A stretch of 64,000 nt of DNA from Leptospira wolbachii serovar Codice str. CDC (GTDB taxonomy: Bacteria; Spirochaetota; Leptospiria; Leptospirales; Leptospiraceae). The position numbers and the translations under genes were made by a program. The stretch is taken from NCBI RefSeq assembly GCF_000332515.2, contig NZ_AOGZ02000013.1, forward strand, positions 62,001 to 126,000, written 5' to 3'. Shown here one piece after another: positions 1 to 10,445 of the stretch (position 1 is the first letter of the stretch; every line of letters begins with the position of its first letter). The notes under the pieces are model-generated. The model made no database searches and had not been told where the DNA came from. It worked only from the letters and a program-made list of their open reading frames with translations.

Positions 1-1364
<1,364 letters not shown>

Positions 1365-1379
1365 ACTACGGAGAACATC

Positions 1380-1790
1380 ATGCAATCAGGCATCGGACCG
1401 ACAGGCAGACCTTATCAAATTCTCATAGCAGAGAATTCCAAATTCCAATCCAAACAACTCCAACAAATTTTGGAATCAGAAGGTTTCAAAATCATCGGAG
1501 TTGCCGAAACGGGCAAAGAACTTTTACAAATGTATAAGGACAATCGCCAACAGATTGATCTTGTTACTATTGAGATTTTTCTTCCTGAGGTGGATGGGTA
1601 TGCTGCATTCTGGGATATGAAAGAAATGGGAGTTCTTCCAAGAATTCTTTTCATCTCGGAAGAAAATACTCCTTCGGTGATCAAAGCCCTTTTGGAAAAT
1701 GGAGCGATGGACTATATCGTAAAACCCATCAAACGAGAAAAGATCCTAGAAAAAATCAAAGAAACTCTTCTTAAGATTCCCAAAGTATAA
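1380..1790 (+). CDS. Receiver-only (CheY-like) protein with Glu at the phospho-acceptor site
   Basis: A 136-residue single receiver domain with a short N-terminal extension and no output domain. Aligned by eye with CheY, the acidic pair is E18-N19 in ILIAEN, the phospho-acceptor position is E65 (VTIEIFLPEVDG), the conserved Thr is Ser in LFISEEN, and the Lys is kept in YIVKPIKR. The Glu at 65 is directly readable (GAG at 1572-1574). Such a protein may be locked in an active-like state or signal without phosphorylation; that is inference. A GGAG ribosome site precedes the ATG. It follows leuB by 15 bases, and its 3' end overlaps the convergent pgeF by 20 bases. Confidence 0.85.
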   Translation: MQSGIGPTGRPYQILIAENSKFQSKQLQQILESEGFKIIGVAETGKELLQMYKDNRQQIDLVTIEIFLPEVDGYAAFWDMKEMGVLPRILFISEENTPSVIKALLENGAMDYIVKPIKREKILEKIKETLLKIPKV

Positions 1791-2514
1791 AGTTTAAATT
1801 GCGGCCCTCTTCTTTTGCCCTATGGCTAAAGTAAAGAGGGTTTTGAAATACATTGGTATGGGAATTTTTGATCTGGAACGAAGTTCCAAACTGCTTCCTA
1901 ACACGCACTTCAATCGCAAGCCCCACATCCAATAAAAACTTTCCATTTTCTTTCGGAAAACAAACTGCTTCCCCTAAAGAAAGAAAATGGGCAGCCACAT
2001 CCTCCCCTACTTCGTAATCCTGTCCTTGGATATAGGGTCCAATCTCAATTTCAATCTCATCCAACTCATATCCAAAATGCAAAAGTTCACCTAATAATAA
2101 TTCGGTTATTCCTAAATTAGTCCCTTTCCAACCTGAATGGAGGACTGCTACAAACGGCCGTTTATTAGAGTAGAGAAATACGGGAACACAATCTGCTGTG
2201 CGAACCACAAGTAACGTATTTTGTAATTCCGTATACAACCCATCTCCTTCGAACAGTTGCTCGCGTCCCGGCGTCACTGGATCAGGGTAATGAATCGAAT
2301 GGATCTTATCTCCATGCACTTGGTTGAGTGTCACTATCCTATCCGAAAAGTTTTCGAATTTCCTTATTGCCCAATCTTTTGTGTAATCCATCCATCTCTC
2401 ATGAGTTTTAGGATAAAAGGGATATTTTTCTTTTAAATCACCTAATGTTTGTTTGCCAACAGTACCATATCTGATTTTTCCATAGGTGGTGGGAATGACT
2501 TGTGAAAATTCCAT
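1771..2514 (-). CDS. pgeF: PgeF/YfiH family protein (purine nucleoside phosphorylase or peptidoglycan-editing factor)
   Basis: A 247-residue protein of the DUF152/YfiH laccase-like fold. The three metal-site segments are present: LNQVHGDKIHSI, VVRTADCVPVFL and VLHSGWKGTNLGI, giving the His, Cys, His set. Family members act as purine nucleoside phosphorylases, and E. coli YfiH removes wrongly incorporated L-Ser from peptidoglycan precursors. The start was set at the ATG at 2514 because it overlaps the upstream stop as TAATG. An in-frame start 13 codons earlier would run into the glycosyltransferase gene. It is the last gene of the minus-strand set that begins near 7036. Confidence 0.87.
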   Translation of the reverse strand: MEFSQVIPTTYGKIRYGTVGKQTLGDLKEKYPFYPKTHERWMDYTKDWAIRKFENFSDRIVTLNQVHGDKIHSIHYPDPVTPGREQLFEGDGLYTELQNTLLVVRTADCVPVFLYSNKRPFVAVLHSGWKGTNLGITELLLGELLHFGYELDEIEIEIGPYIQGQDYEVGEDVAAHFLSLGEAVCFPKENGKFLLDVGLAIEVRVRKQFGTSFQIKNSHTNVFQNPLYFSHRAKEEGRNLNFILWES

Positions 2515-4073
2515 TATTGGTTTCCAAAAAACATAGGCTGGTTCGAATCCCAATGATTGGATTGGAAAGTAACAAACAAATCATCACAGTTCCAATCACT
2601 CCGAACACAAAGTCGTTTGAATTTAATAGGATCATAATTCCAAACATAAAAGCGAATGGGAACTCCTCTCCAAGTGTACTGGATATGTGGTAACTTAACC
2701 CCGTGAAGTCGATTATCGAGCAAAATATCTATCTTACGATCGACTAAATCTTTTTTAGTCAGCTCCCCTTCATGGCCAATTCGACCACGTGTTTCGACTT
2801 TTTTCTTTGCAAATTCCCTATCGGTAAGTCCTGACTCAGCTTCAAAGGCAAAAGCCGGTCTCAAATAATAAATAAAATGCGCCTGAGCTCCAAAGAAGGC
2901 AACTCGGGAATCAGCAAGTGCATCCACATCATAACCTTCAGTTCGAATTAAATGGTTTTCATAAAACATCCGTTCTTCGACAATTCCATGCCAATCGGGA
3001 ATCCGAGTTCCTTTTATTTTTAATGGATCCGTATACACAGCCGTTGATAGAATAAAGAAAAAGGAAACAAGAAGTCGATTTTTTATATATAGCGAGGTAA
3101 ATAATGATGATTGATTGGACTCAATTTGTGAATTCAAATCCCATTCGCTGATCTGCACAAAGGCTAAATAAGACAGATATGGTAAAATGGGAATCCAAAA
3201 CCGATTCCCCATAAAATCTCCACCGACATAAAAAACATAAAGAATGTATAAGAGAACCGAAGCTAATAGAAATCGAAATTCCTTCTTATAACGAAGGGAT
3301 TGATAAATTTGAATCCCAGCAATCAAAAGGACCAAAAGATATATAGGGTAGGACTGAGCGAAATAAAGAAAATAATAGGCTCCCTGTAAAAAGTAAGCCC
3401 CCTTATTACCTTTGGCATAAAAGGTATTGGGAAGTATATCCTGGTAATAGAAATAACGAAACCCAAGAAAACATAGAAACAAAATTCCAAATACAAAGGG
3501 CTTCCAATCCTGTTTTCGAAAAATCAAATCCAAAGAAGCTACAAATAAAAAAAGAGCTCCTTCGGGGCGAACGAGTGCCGAAAGAAAAAAAACAGGAAGG
3601 AGAAACCAACTTTGTTTTTCCCACAACAGCAAACCAAAACAAATAAAAAAAGTAAAAACAGAAGTTTCCAACCCCGAAGTGGCGAAGATATAAAGATGAA
3701 AGAATAATGCTAAATGGACAACAAGGAGAGGGTAGATTTTTCCAAGTGAGATTCGATTTTCTTCCCAGAAAAAAACAAACAAGGTAGAAAGATAAAAGAA
3801 AATCCCCGCCCCAATGGATAGGTGTTGTGGTTTGATTCCAATTGCAAATCCAGAAGATAGAAAAAGTGTCCAAAGGAAATTTGTATACCCTTCGACTCGC
3901 TCACCTAGATTGAATACAAGACCTGAACCTTCATAAAAATTTCTGGCATAGACAAAACTTATGTAAGCATCATCACAGATCCACTTCCACTTATAGGCTT
4001 GGTAAAAACCAAATACAAAAAAAATGAAAGAAAAAATATAAAAGGAAGGGAGATTTCGTTTTGAAAACAACAT
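2514..4073 (-). CDS. GT-C type membrane glycosyltransferase (arabinofuranosyltransferase-like)
   Basis: A 519-residue integral membrane protein with about ten hydrophobic segments. Residues 34-70 carry DDAYISFVYARN, then LVFNLGERVEGYTNFLW. This is the signature of GT-C polyprenyl-phosphate-sugar transferases related to AftB and other arabinofuranosyltransferase-like enzymes, with the Asp pair on the first extracytoplasmic loop. The C-terminal third is soluble and probably faces outside. The sugar and acceptor cannot be read from sequence. The start at 4073 was chosen 4 bases after the stop of the upstream kinase-like gene. Longer starts overlap that gene by about 120 bases. It is translationally coupled to pgeF by TAATG. 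Confidence 0.8.
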   Translation of the reverse strand: MLFSKRNLPSFYIFSFIFFVFGFYQAYKWKWICDDAYISFVYARNFYEGSGLVFNLGERVEGYTNFLWTLFLSSGFAIGIKPQHLSIGAGIFFYLSTLFVFFWEENRISLGKIYPLLVVHLALFFHLYIFATSGLETSVFTFFICFGLLLWEKQSWFLLPVFFLSALVRPEGALFLFVASLDLIFRKQDWKPFVFGILFLCFLGFRYFYYQDILPNTFYAKGNKGAYFLQGAYYFLYFAQSYPIYLLVLLIAGIQIYQSLRYKKEFRFLLASVLLYILYVFYVGGDFMGNRFWIPILPYLSYLAFVQISEWDLNSQIESNQSSLFTSLYIKNRLLVSFFFILSTAVYTDPLKIKGTRIPDWHGIVEERMFYENHLIRTEGYDVDALADSRVAFFGAQAHFIYYLRPAFAFEAESGLTDREFAKKKVETRGRIGHEGELTKKDLVDRKIDILLDNRLHGVKLPHIQYTWRGVPIRFYVWNYDPIKFKRLCVRSDWNCDDLFVTFQSNHWDSNQPMFFGNQ

Positions 4074-4077
4074 AAAA

Positions 4078-5160
4078 TTAATCCAGTTCAAATGATTTAA
4101 TGAACTCTTCAATGATGAGTATATGATCCATCTCTGGAGTTGGGTTCTCTTCGGAAGGTTCGTACAAGTAGTCGTCAAAAACGTGAAAGTCAAAAATTTT
4201 CAATTCAAAATCGGGTAGAGTGATGATGATATTTTCTGCATGGATATCAAAGATTAGTTTCTCTTCTTCTGCTAAAAACTTGGTAACTTCAATCACACGA
4301 TTGAAATCGACAGCAATTTTTTTTAGTTTGGATTTCGAGATTACACCAAACCTGTGAGAATCAAAATTCAATTTCCACTTGGGAAATAGTTTATTTAAGA
4401 TGGGGTTTTGCTCTAGTTTTTCGTTGCGTATCGTAAATTCTTTTAAATGTTTTCCTGCAAGTAAAGTCTGTTGGTCACAAGGTGTGAGAGTGACATTGGG
4501 AATTCCAAAAGGATTGTTTCGCACTCGAAGTCCCATAAAAAACCGAGTGGGTACCACTAAATCCGGAATAAGAGATTTTAATTTCCAGTAATGTAATCTC
4601 TCCAAACCCAAACGTTTGAATTTAAAATCGATTTCATCTTTTTTAGAATCACGGAAAGTTTGTTTTTTTAAAAAATCCCTTAATTCAATCTCTTCTGGTT
4701 TTAAAAACCGAGTGATGTCACGTCCCACTTCTTTGAACAGAGATCCAAAGATTACATCAGAAGGTAACTTTGATTTTCCAATTTTGACAACTTGGTTCCA
4801 GGGTAGTTTGTAAACAAATTTATAAGAGCCTCGGCCAATGTATCCATCCCGAGATAGTGGCATAAAGTTATCCAAAAATTCACGATCATAGCGGTAGGTG
4901 ATTCGAAACACATGGGAAACAGGAAAAAGTTTTTCATAAAGATTACGAAAGAAACCAGACTTCCGTAAAACTTCATCAACTGGAAGATCCTCAATAGGGA
5001 TGGGGATTTCTTTTTTATCGGGATCGACAAACAGCTCTTTGTCGAGGCCTTTTTCCAACAATTCCAAAAACTGGGGAATTTTTCCCCAGTTTGGATATTG
5101 GCTCCAGAGTTCGGTGATCTTGTCTCGGATCCCCTTAATTGGACCTTTTTTCTCTTGCAC
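4078..5160 (-). CDS. Protein with kinase-like fold (YrbL/LPS-kinase-like), function unknown
   Basis: A 360-residue soluble protein. I see kinase-like landmarks in order: a glycine-rich loop GYIGRGSYKFVYK at 106-118, a candidate ATP lysine K126 in VVKIGK, a catalytic-loop-like FDIHAENIII at 304-313 (D305, H307, N310), and a metal-binding-like KIFDFHVFDD at 321-330 (D324). This order and the DxHxxN loop recall YrbL-type and lipopolysaccharide (WaaP/InaA) kinases rather than classical Ser/Thr kinases. The first 100 residues match nothing I recognise. The start is GTG, 10 bases after the upstream binding-protein gene, and the stop is 4 bases before the GT-C gene. A sugar, lipid or protein substrate is possible. 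Confidence 0.68.
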   Translation of the reverse strand: MQEKKGPIKGIRDKITELWSQYPNWGKIPQFLELLEKGLDKELFVDPDKKEIPIPIEDLPVDEVLRKSGFFRNLYEKLFPVSHVFRITYRYDREFLDNFMPLSRDGYIGRGSYKFVYKLPWNQVVKIGKSKLPSDVIFGSLFKEVGRDITRFLKPEEIELRDFLKKQTFRDSKKDEIDFKFKRLGLERLHYWKLKSLIPDLVVPTRFFMGLRVRNNPFGIPNVTLTPCDQQTLLAGKHLKEFTIRNEKLEQNPILNKLFPKWKLNFDSHRFGVISKSKLKKIAVDFNRVIEVTKFLAEEEKLIFDIHAENIIITLPDFELKIFDFHVFDDYLYEPSEENPTPEMDHILIIEEFIKSFELD

Positions 5161-5170
5161 TACTTAAATT

Positions 5171-7036
5171 CTACTTCCAACGAACCACAGCTTCGTAATC
5201 TGTAAATTTCTCATTTTTGGACAATGCATCGGATAATTTTTTATCTTTTTCTTCATCATACCACCAGTAGTCAGAAGAAAAACTTTCGTCTCCATACTTT
5301 CCGAGAGGAAGACTAGGCACTCCATATTTTTGCCAATACAAAAGTCTTGTGCTCGGTAAATGCCATAACAAAACATAAGGATATTCTTTATAAACAATCC
5401 GATCAATTTGTTTTAAGATTTCATTTCGTTTAGAGACAGAAAATTCCGTTTTTTGTTTTTCGATGAGTTTATCCACTTCGTCTATTTTAAGACCAGGTAA
5501 GTTTGGCTGTCCTGCTTCATCTGCATATTTAGAAAGCCATTGTGATTCCGGATCTTTAAAAATTCCCGATCCCCAAGCGGCCCAAGTCATGTCAAAATCA
5601 TACTTATCCACTCGCTCACTCCAAGCGGCCAAATCTAAAGTATCAATCGATGCTCGGATTCCCACTTCCTTTGCTTTCTCAAGAAATACAGTGAAATACT
5701 TTTCTGTTTTTTTATCGCGGTCCAGAATAGAAAACTGGAATGGTTTTCCATCCTTTTCCAAAATTCCTTCAGCATTTGGCTTCCAACCCGCTTCTGCGAG
5801 TAGTTTCCTTGCTTTCTCAATATTAAACTCAGTAGGCTGGTTTGGATTTTTTTCACCACCTAAATAGAAGTCTGGATAATAACTATTTGTAGGATCATAC
5901 TCGCCATACGCTAGTTTATCGATCATGAGTTTTCGATCCACCAGTAGGTTCATTGCTTCTCTAACACGTTTATCAGAAAAGATGGAACGTCTTCCATTCA
6001 TGGCCCAACCTTGAAAGCCAATCGGTTTTAAATTGAAGATCCTTTGTTTTGCGATCCAATTTTTATCAAAAGGTTCTCCCTTTGCCTCTTCAACCCAAAC
6101 AAAGGCGGAATAAACAGGATAGATATCAATGTCTCCTTTTTTAAAAGCTTGGAGGGCTACGGCTTCTTCGTTATACACTTTATAGACAATTTGATCGAAG
6201 TTATTGCGACCTTCATTGAAAGGATAGGCTCTTTGCCACCAGTCCCCTCTTCTTTCCAATTTTATGTAACGATTCTTTTTTACTTCGGTGATTTTGTAAG
6301 GGCCAGATACTACAGGAAATTCCATATTCTCTTTATTAAAATCTTTTCCTTCAAAATGGTGTTTCGGCAAAATAAAAATGGATGAAGCTACATCATTAAA
6401 GTTATTCCAATGAACTTCTTTTGCCTCGAATACAACTGTTAGGTCATCTAACTTTACCGGCTTCAAAAATCGCGATAAGGAAACTCGAAATACGGCGGTT
6501 CCATTTTTGGGATTCATGATCGTATCATAAGTAAAGATAACATCCTCTGCCGTTACAGGTTTTCCATCGGACCAACGAGCATTCGGATCCAAGTAGAATG
6601 TAAATTTCTTTTTGTCAGGGGAGATCTTCCAATCCCTTGCTAAATGGGGAATGGTTTCTAAGGTGAGGGGATGGTAACCAGTGAGAGGTTCATACAAACT
6701 AGTAAAGATACGGGCCGTAGTTGTAAACTGATCCAAATAATAATTTAAAGATTTTGGGAACTGATGAGAATAAACTCGAATCTTACCCCCCTTTTTCGCT
6801 TTTGGGTCCGCCACGGGATTTTTCACTCGAAGAGCATTCGGAATAGAAGCCATATCTCCCTGCCAAGGAACGTCGTTGACCTTAGACAATGATTCTTTTG
6901 TATCTTCTTCAGAACAATTTAAGGCAAGAGCCATTGACAAAAGTCCTGTCAAACCAACCAAAACTATCTTGCGCCAGGAGGAACTATACTTGAGTAATTG
7001 AACTTTGTTATGAAACATCCCTTCCATCAAATCCAT
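5171..7036 (-). CDS. Peptide ABC transporter substrate-binding lipoprotein (SBP family 5, YejA-like)
   Basis: About 621 residues. A basic N-terminus and hydrophobic stretch end in the lipobox LALNC, so the mature protein is probably a lipid-anchored periplasmic protein. The body is a family-5 solute-binding protein: LYEPLTGYHP, then WSDGKPVTAEDVIFTYD, and a central GFQGWAMNGRRSIFSDKRVREAMN segment like that of YejA and oligopeptide binders. The ligand is probably an oligopeptide. No permease or ATPase genes are near. The start is uncertain: ATGs at 7036, 7027 and 7018 all lack a well-spaced ribosome site, and all overlap the start of the divergent amylase. It heads the minus-strand set ending at pgeF. 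Confidence 0.88.
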   Translation of the reverse strand: MDLMEGMFHNKVQLLKYSSSWRKIVLVGLTGLLSMALALNCSEEDTKESLSKVNDVPWQGDMASIPNALRVKNPVADPKAKKGGKIRVYSHQFPKSLNYYLDQFTTTARIFTSLYEPLTGYHPLTLETIPHLARDWKISPDKKKFTFYLDPNARWSDGKPVTAEDVIFTYDTIMNPKNGTAVFRVSLSRFLKPVKLDDLTVVFEAKEVHWNNFNDVASSIFILPKHHFEGKDFNKENMEFPVVSGPYKITEVKKNRYIKLERRGDWWQRAYPFNEGRNNFDQIVYKVYNEEAVALQAFKKGDIDIYPVYSAFVWVEEAKGEPFDKNWIAKQRIFNLKPIGFQGWAMNGRRSIFSDKRVREAMNLLVDRKLMIDKLAYGEYDPTNSYYPDFYLGGEKNPNQPTEFNIEKARKLLAEAGWKPNAEGILEKDGKPFQFSILDRDKKTEKYFTVFLEKAKEVGIRASIDTLDLAAWSERVDKYDFDMTWAAWGSGIFKDPESQWLSKYADEAGQPNLPGLKIDEVDKLIEKQKTEFSVSKRNEILKQIDRIVYKEYPYVLLWHLPSTRLLYWQKYGVPSLPLGKYGDESFSSDYWWYDEEKDKKLSDALSKNEKFTDYEAVVRWK

Positions 7037-8401
7037 TTGTACGAGATAGGCTCAAGGCTTTTTTGTGCAAAAATGAAGGAACCATTGGAATCTCTGATCC
7101 TTGACCTAAAAAAATCCCCATCCTTTCTTTGGGCAGATGAAATATGGTTCATGGGAGTCTGGAAAAATAGCCCCAAATCTAGGTCCATTGCACGAAACAT
7201 GCCGGAGCTCCAACCCAACTACCACTCCGTAAAAGAAAACCTAGAGTTAGAAGATATCTACGGTTCTCCATATTCGATTTTCGAATATCTACCGGACCCA
7301 CTTGTCTCGAAAGAGAAGGACTTAACCAACCTATACACAAACATAAAACGATTAGGAAAAAAACTCATCCTCGATTTTGTGCCAAACCATATTGCCATTG
7401 ACTCTCCTCTTGTTGATACTAACCCTAATTTGTTTTTAATTGCTAACGAATCTGTATCCTCTAGGAATTCATTTTTGCACCCAAACGGAAATGTTTACGT
7501 TCACGGAAGGGATCCTTATTTTGATGGTTGGACCGATACCATCCAATGGGATTTTTCTAATCCAAATGTAGAAAAAAAACATATAGAGATATTAAAAAGC
7601 ATCGCCAAACAGTGTGACGGTGTTCGCTGCGATATGGCAATGTTACTTCTTCCCGATGTTTTTGAAAAAACTCACGGGAAAAAATCTTTTTATGACTGGG
7701 CCTGCGTGATCCAAGCCGTTCGAGAAGAATATCCCCATTTTAAATTCTATGCAGAAGCCTATTGGGGGATGGAGGATCGTCTCCTAAGTTTAGGATTTAA
7801 TGCTAGTTATGATAAGTCTATGTATGATGCCTTCAAAAATCAAAACTTCAATTTTATTTCTCAAAACTTAAGACAAAATTCTGGATTAAGAAATATTCGA
7901 TTTTTGGAAAACCATGACGAAGAGAGAGCCAAACACCAATTTGGTGACAACTCCCACATTTATTTCAGCTTACTTTGTGCAACGGATTGTATTTTATTAT
8001 TCCATGCGGGACAAGAGATGGGATTCACCAAAAAAATTCCTGTCCAAATGATTCATACCGATGAGGAAAAACCAAATCTCAATTCCATCGAGTTTTACGA
8101 GCGAGCGTTTGCCGTAACTGCCAAACGACAAGAGAATAGTATGGTTTTCTGGCCAGATTACAAAGAATACAATGGTCGTTCTGTTTTTGTAAAATCCATC
8201 GAAACTGAAAACATTACAGAGCTTTTTCTTTGGAATGAACAAACTAGTGAGGTATCAGGTTGGATTCCCTTCCAAGAAGGAATCCAATTCCAACCAAGTT
8301 TAACAGATATTGTGACAGGGAACACTTATCCGCAAACAAAGTCGGAACAAGGAATTTATTTCAAACTAGCACCAAACCAAGTGCAATGGTTTATTTTTTA
8401 A
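7010..8401 (+). CDS. GH13 alpha-amylase family protein
   Basis: A 463-residue cytoplasmic glycoside hydrolase family 13 protein. The conserved regions are present in order: LDFVPNH at 121-127 (region I), GVRCDMAM with nucleophile D208 (region II), KFYAEAYW with acid/base E249 (region III), and FLENHDEE with N301, H302, D303 (region IV). It therefore probably cleaves or transfers alpha-1,4-glucans or trehalose-type sugars; the substrate is not evident. No signal peptide is seen. I chose the ATG at 7010; a TTG at 6998 is in frame. Its 5' end overlaps the divergent binding-protein gene, and its 3' end overlaps rel by 11 bases. Confidence 0.87.
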   Translation: MKHPFHQIHLYEIGSRLFCAKMKEPLESLILDLKKSPSFLWADEIWFMGVWKNSPKSRSIARNMPELQPNYHSVKENLELEDIYGSPYSIFEYLPDPLVSKEKDLTNLYTNIKRLGKKLILDFVPNHIAIDSPLVDTNPNLFLIANESVSSRNSFLHPNGNVYVHGRDPYFDGWTDTIQWDFSNPNVEKKHIEILKSIAKQCDGVRCDMAMLLLPDVFEKTHGKKSFYDWACVIQAVREEYPHFKFYAEAYWGMEDRLLSLGFNASYDKSMYDAFKNQNFNFISQNLRQNSGLRNIRFLENHDEERAKHQFGDNSHIYFSLLCATDCILLFHAGQEMGFTKKIPVQMIHTDEEKPNLNSIEFYERAFAVTAKRQENSMVFWPDYKEYNGRSVFVKSIETENITELFLWNEQTSEVSGWIPFQEGIQFQPSLTDIVTGNTYPQTKSEQGIYFKLAPNQVQWFIF

Positions 8402-10445
8402 CTCTTTCTGCAAAAACCACGCCCTGAATCATCCGTAAGTTTTCCAAAATTTCCTTCAACTGGTCCAAATGATCAACTTCTAACATAAATTTGGCGGTAA
8501 GAGTTCCATTGGGATGGGAGGACGCCCCTGCTTCCAAAATATTTGTTTCTGTGCTAGAGATGGATTCCACCATCGACAAATAGATTCCTTGCACATCTTT
8601 GGCTCGCACTTCGATTTGAATCGGGATCGGTTCCCCGGGTCCCTCCCAACGAACGGGAATGGTCTTCATCCACTCGAGTTGTTTGGTTGCAGTAGTACAA
8701 TCCTTCTTATGGACACTCACTCCCCTGCCGCGGGTAATAAACCCTATGATTTCATCCCCAGGAATCGGTTTACAACAAGAAGCCACTCTTACAGGCACAT
8801 CATTCCAACCAGCAACAGAAATACCAAACTCTTTGGATTCTTCTTGGTGTGGGTGGGCCTTGTGAGTTTTTTTGATTTTTACTTTTTTGATTTCTTTAAT
8901 CGTATTTTCATCAATCGCATGTGTTGATGCTTCCAATACAGAACCAATGGTTTCCCTTTGTGAGTCTTCTTGTAATTTTCTAAAATAGGCACGTAACTTC
9001 TGTCTTGCGCCCGAAGTTTTTACAATTCGTAACCAAATAGGAGAAGGTTTGGAACTTTTTTCCGTGATAATCTCTACTTGATCACCAGATTTCAGTTCCG
9101 TACGAAGTGTAACCATTCGCCCATTCACCTTCCCACCACGAGCATGAAGTCCCACATCCGTATGAATTCGAAAAGCATAATCGAGGACAGTAGCACCTTT
9201 AGGCATCTCGATGATCTCACCCTTGGGGGTAAAAACGAAAACTTCATCCTCATGGAGGTCATACTGAAGTTCTTCCATAAATTCTTTTGAATCAAGGCTT
9301 GGGTCTTGCCAAGATTTCAGAATTTCTAACCATTTCATTCGGAAGGCGTTTTCAACACCGTTCTGTAATATAACTGAAGTTTTAGAGAGGTTTGTGGATT
9401 CTTTATAGGCCCAGTGGGCAGCCACACCATTTTCGGCAATGGCATTCATATCTTTGGTTCGAATCTGGACTTCCATAGGACGACCATCAGGGCCAAAAAC
9501 AGTTGTATGTAAGGATTGGTATAAGTTCGTTTTGGGTGTTGCAATATAATCTTTAAACCTACCTGGAATTGGTGTCCAAAGTGTATGAACAATTCCAAGA
9601 ACCCCATAACAATCCTTAATTTCATTAGTGATGATCCGAAGAGCACGAAGGTCAAAGATCTCTGAAAAAGATTTTTCCTTAGTCACCATCTTTCGGTAAA
9701 TGGAATAAAAATGTTTTGCTCGACCATCAAGACGAGCATCAATACTAATTTCAGCTAACCTTTGTTTAAGGATAATTTTTATTTTTTCAATATATTCATC
9801 ACGTTCTGATTTTTTAGCAGAGACACGTTTTTTAATCTCTTGGTATTCTTCAGGGTGTAGAGATTGGAAAGCCAAATCTTCCAACTCAAATTTTACTTTA
9901 TAAACGCCAAGTCTACCCGCAATGGGTGCATACAACGACAAAACTTCTTTGGCAATTCGTTTTTGTTTTTCTTCCGGTTGGAATTTTAAGGTTCTGACGT
10001 TATGTGTTTTATCAGCCAATTTGATTAACATCACCCGTACATCTTTGATTGTTGCGAGTAACATTTTACGGATATTTTCTGCGGCTTCTGTTTCTTTCGA
10101 TTGAGATTTGATTTCGGAAATTTTAGTCACACCTTCTACAAGTGCGGCAATATCATCCCCAAACTCACGAGCCATATCTTCTTTACTATAACTAGTATCT
10201 TCCACCACATCATGCAAAAGGCCAGCGGCAATCGCTCTTTCGTCCAAACCTAGTTCGTCTAGTACGGAGGCGACATTCATGGGATGTATGATATAAGGTT
10301 CCCCAGACAAACGTTTTTGTCCTTCGTGCATTTTGTCCGCAATATTGTAAGCTTTCTCTATAAAACTGGCTTTTTCTGGCCCAAGTCTTTTATGGACAGC
10401 ATCAAATAACTCCTGTTTGTCTTTAATATCTTGGTATAATCCCAT
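8391..10445 (-). CDS. rel: Bifunctional (p)ppGpp synthetase/hydrolase Rel
   Basis: A 684-residue RelA/SpoT homologue controlling the stringent response. It has an N-terminal HD hydrolase domain (AGLLHDVVEDT, H78-D79), a synthetase domain with PGRFKDYIA and NLYQSLHTTV, a TGS domain (VFVFTPKGEIIEMPKG), a conserved-Cys region (VASCCKPIPGDEI) and a C-terminal ACT domain. The RFKD motif is of the RxKD type seen in bifunctional Rel/SpoT, not the ExDD of RelA-only synthetases. Together with the intact HD this suggests both activities. The start at 10445 was chosen because it overlaps the nadC stop as TAATG. The longer frame runs into nadC. Confidence 0.96.
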   Translation of the reverse strand: MGLYQDIKDKQELFDAVHKRLGPEKASFIEKAYNIADKMHEGQKRLSGEPYIIHPMNVASVLDELGLDERAIAAGLLHDVVEDTSYSKEDMAREFGDDIAALVEGVTKISEIKSQSKETEAAENIRKMLLATIKDVRVMLIKLADKTHNVRTLKFQPEEKQKRIAKEVLSLYAPIAGRLGVYKVKFELEDLAFQSLHPEEYQEIKKRVSAKKSERDEYIEKIKIILKQRLAEISIDARLDGRAKHFYSIYRKMVTKEKSFSEIFDLRALRIITNEIKDCYGVLGIVHTLWTPIPGRFKDYIATPKTNLYQSLHTTVFGPDGRPMEVQIRTKDMNAIAENGVAAHWAYKESTNLSKTSVILQNGVENAFRMKWLEILKSWQDPSLDSKEFMEELQYDLHEDEVFVFTPKGEIIEMPKGATVLDYAFRIHTDVGLHARGGKVNGRMVTLRTELKSGDQVEIITEKSSKPSPIWLRIVKTSGARQKLRAYFRKLQEDSQRETIGSVLEASTHAIDENTIKEIKKVKIKKTHKAHPHQEESKEFGISVAGWNDVPVRVASCCKPIPGDEIIGFITRGRGVSVHKKDCTTATKQLEWMKTIPVRWEGPGEPIPIQIEVRAKDVQGIYLSMVESISSTETNILEAGASSHPNGTLTAKFMLEVDHLDQLKEILENLRMIQGVVFAERVKK

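Noticed and set aside
8514..8927. Plus-strand open frame opposite rel
   Set aside because: It lies wholly antisense to the conserved ACT/TGS part of rel, has no ribosome site and a biased composition, so it is a shadow of that gene.
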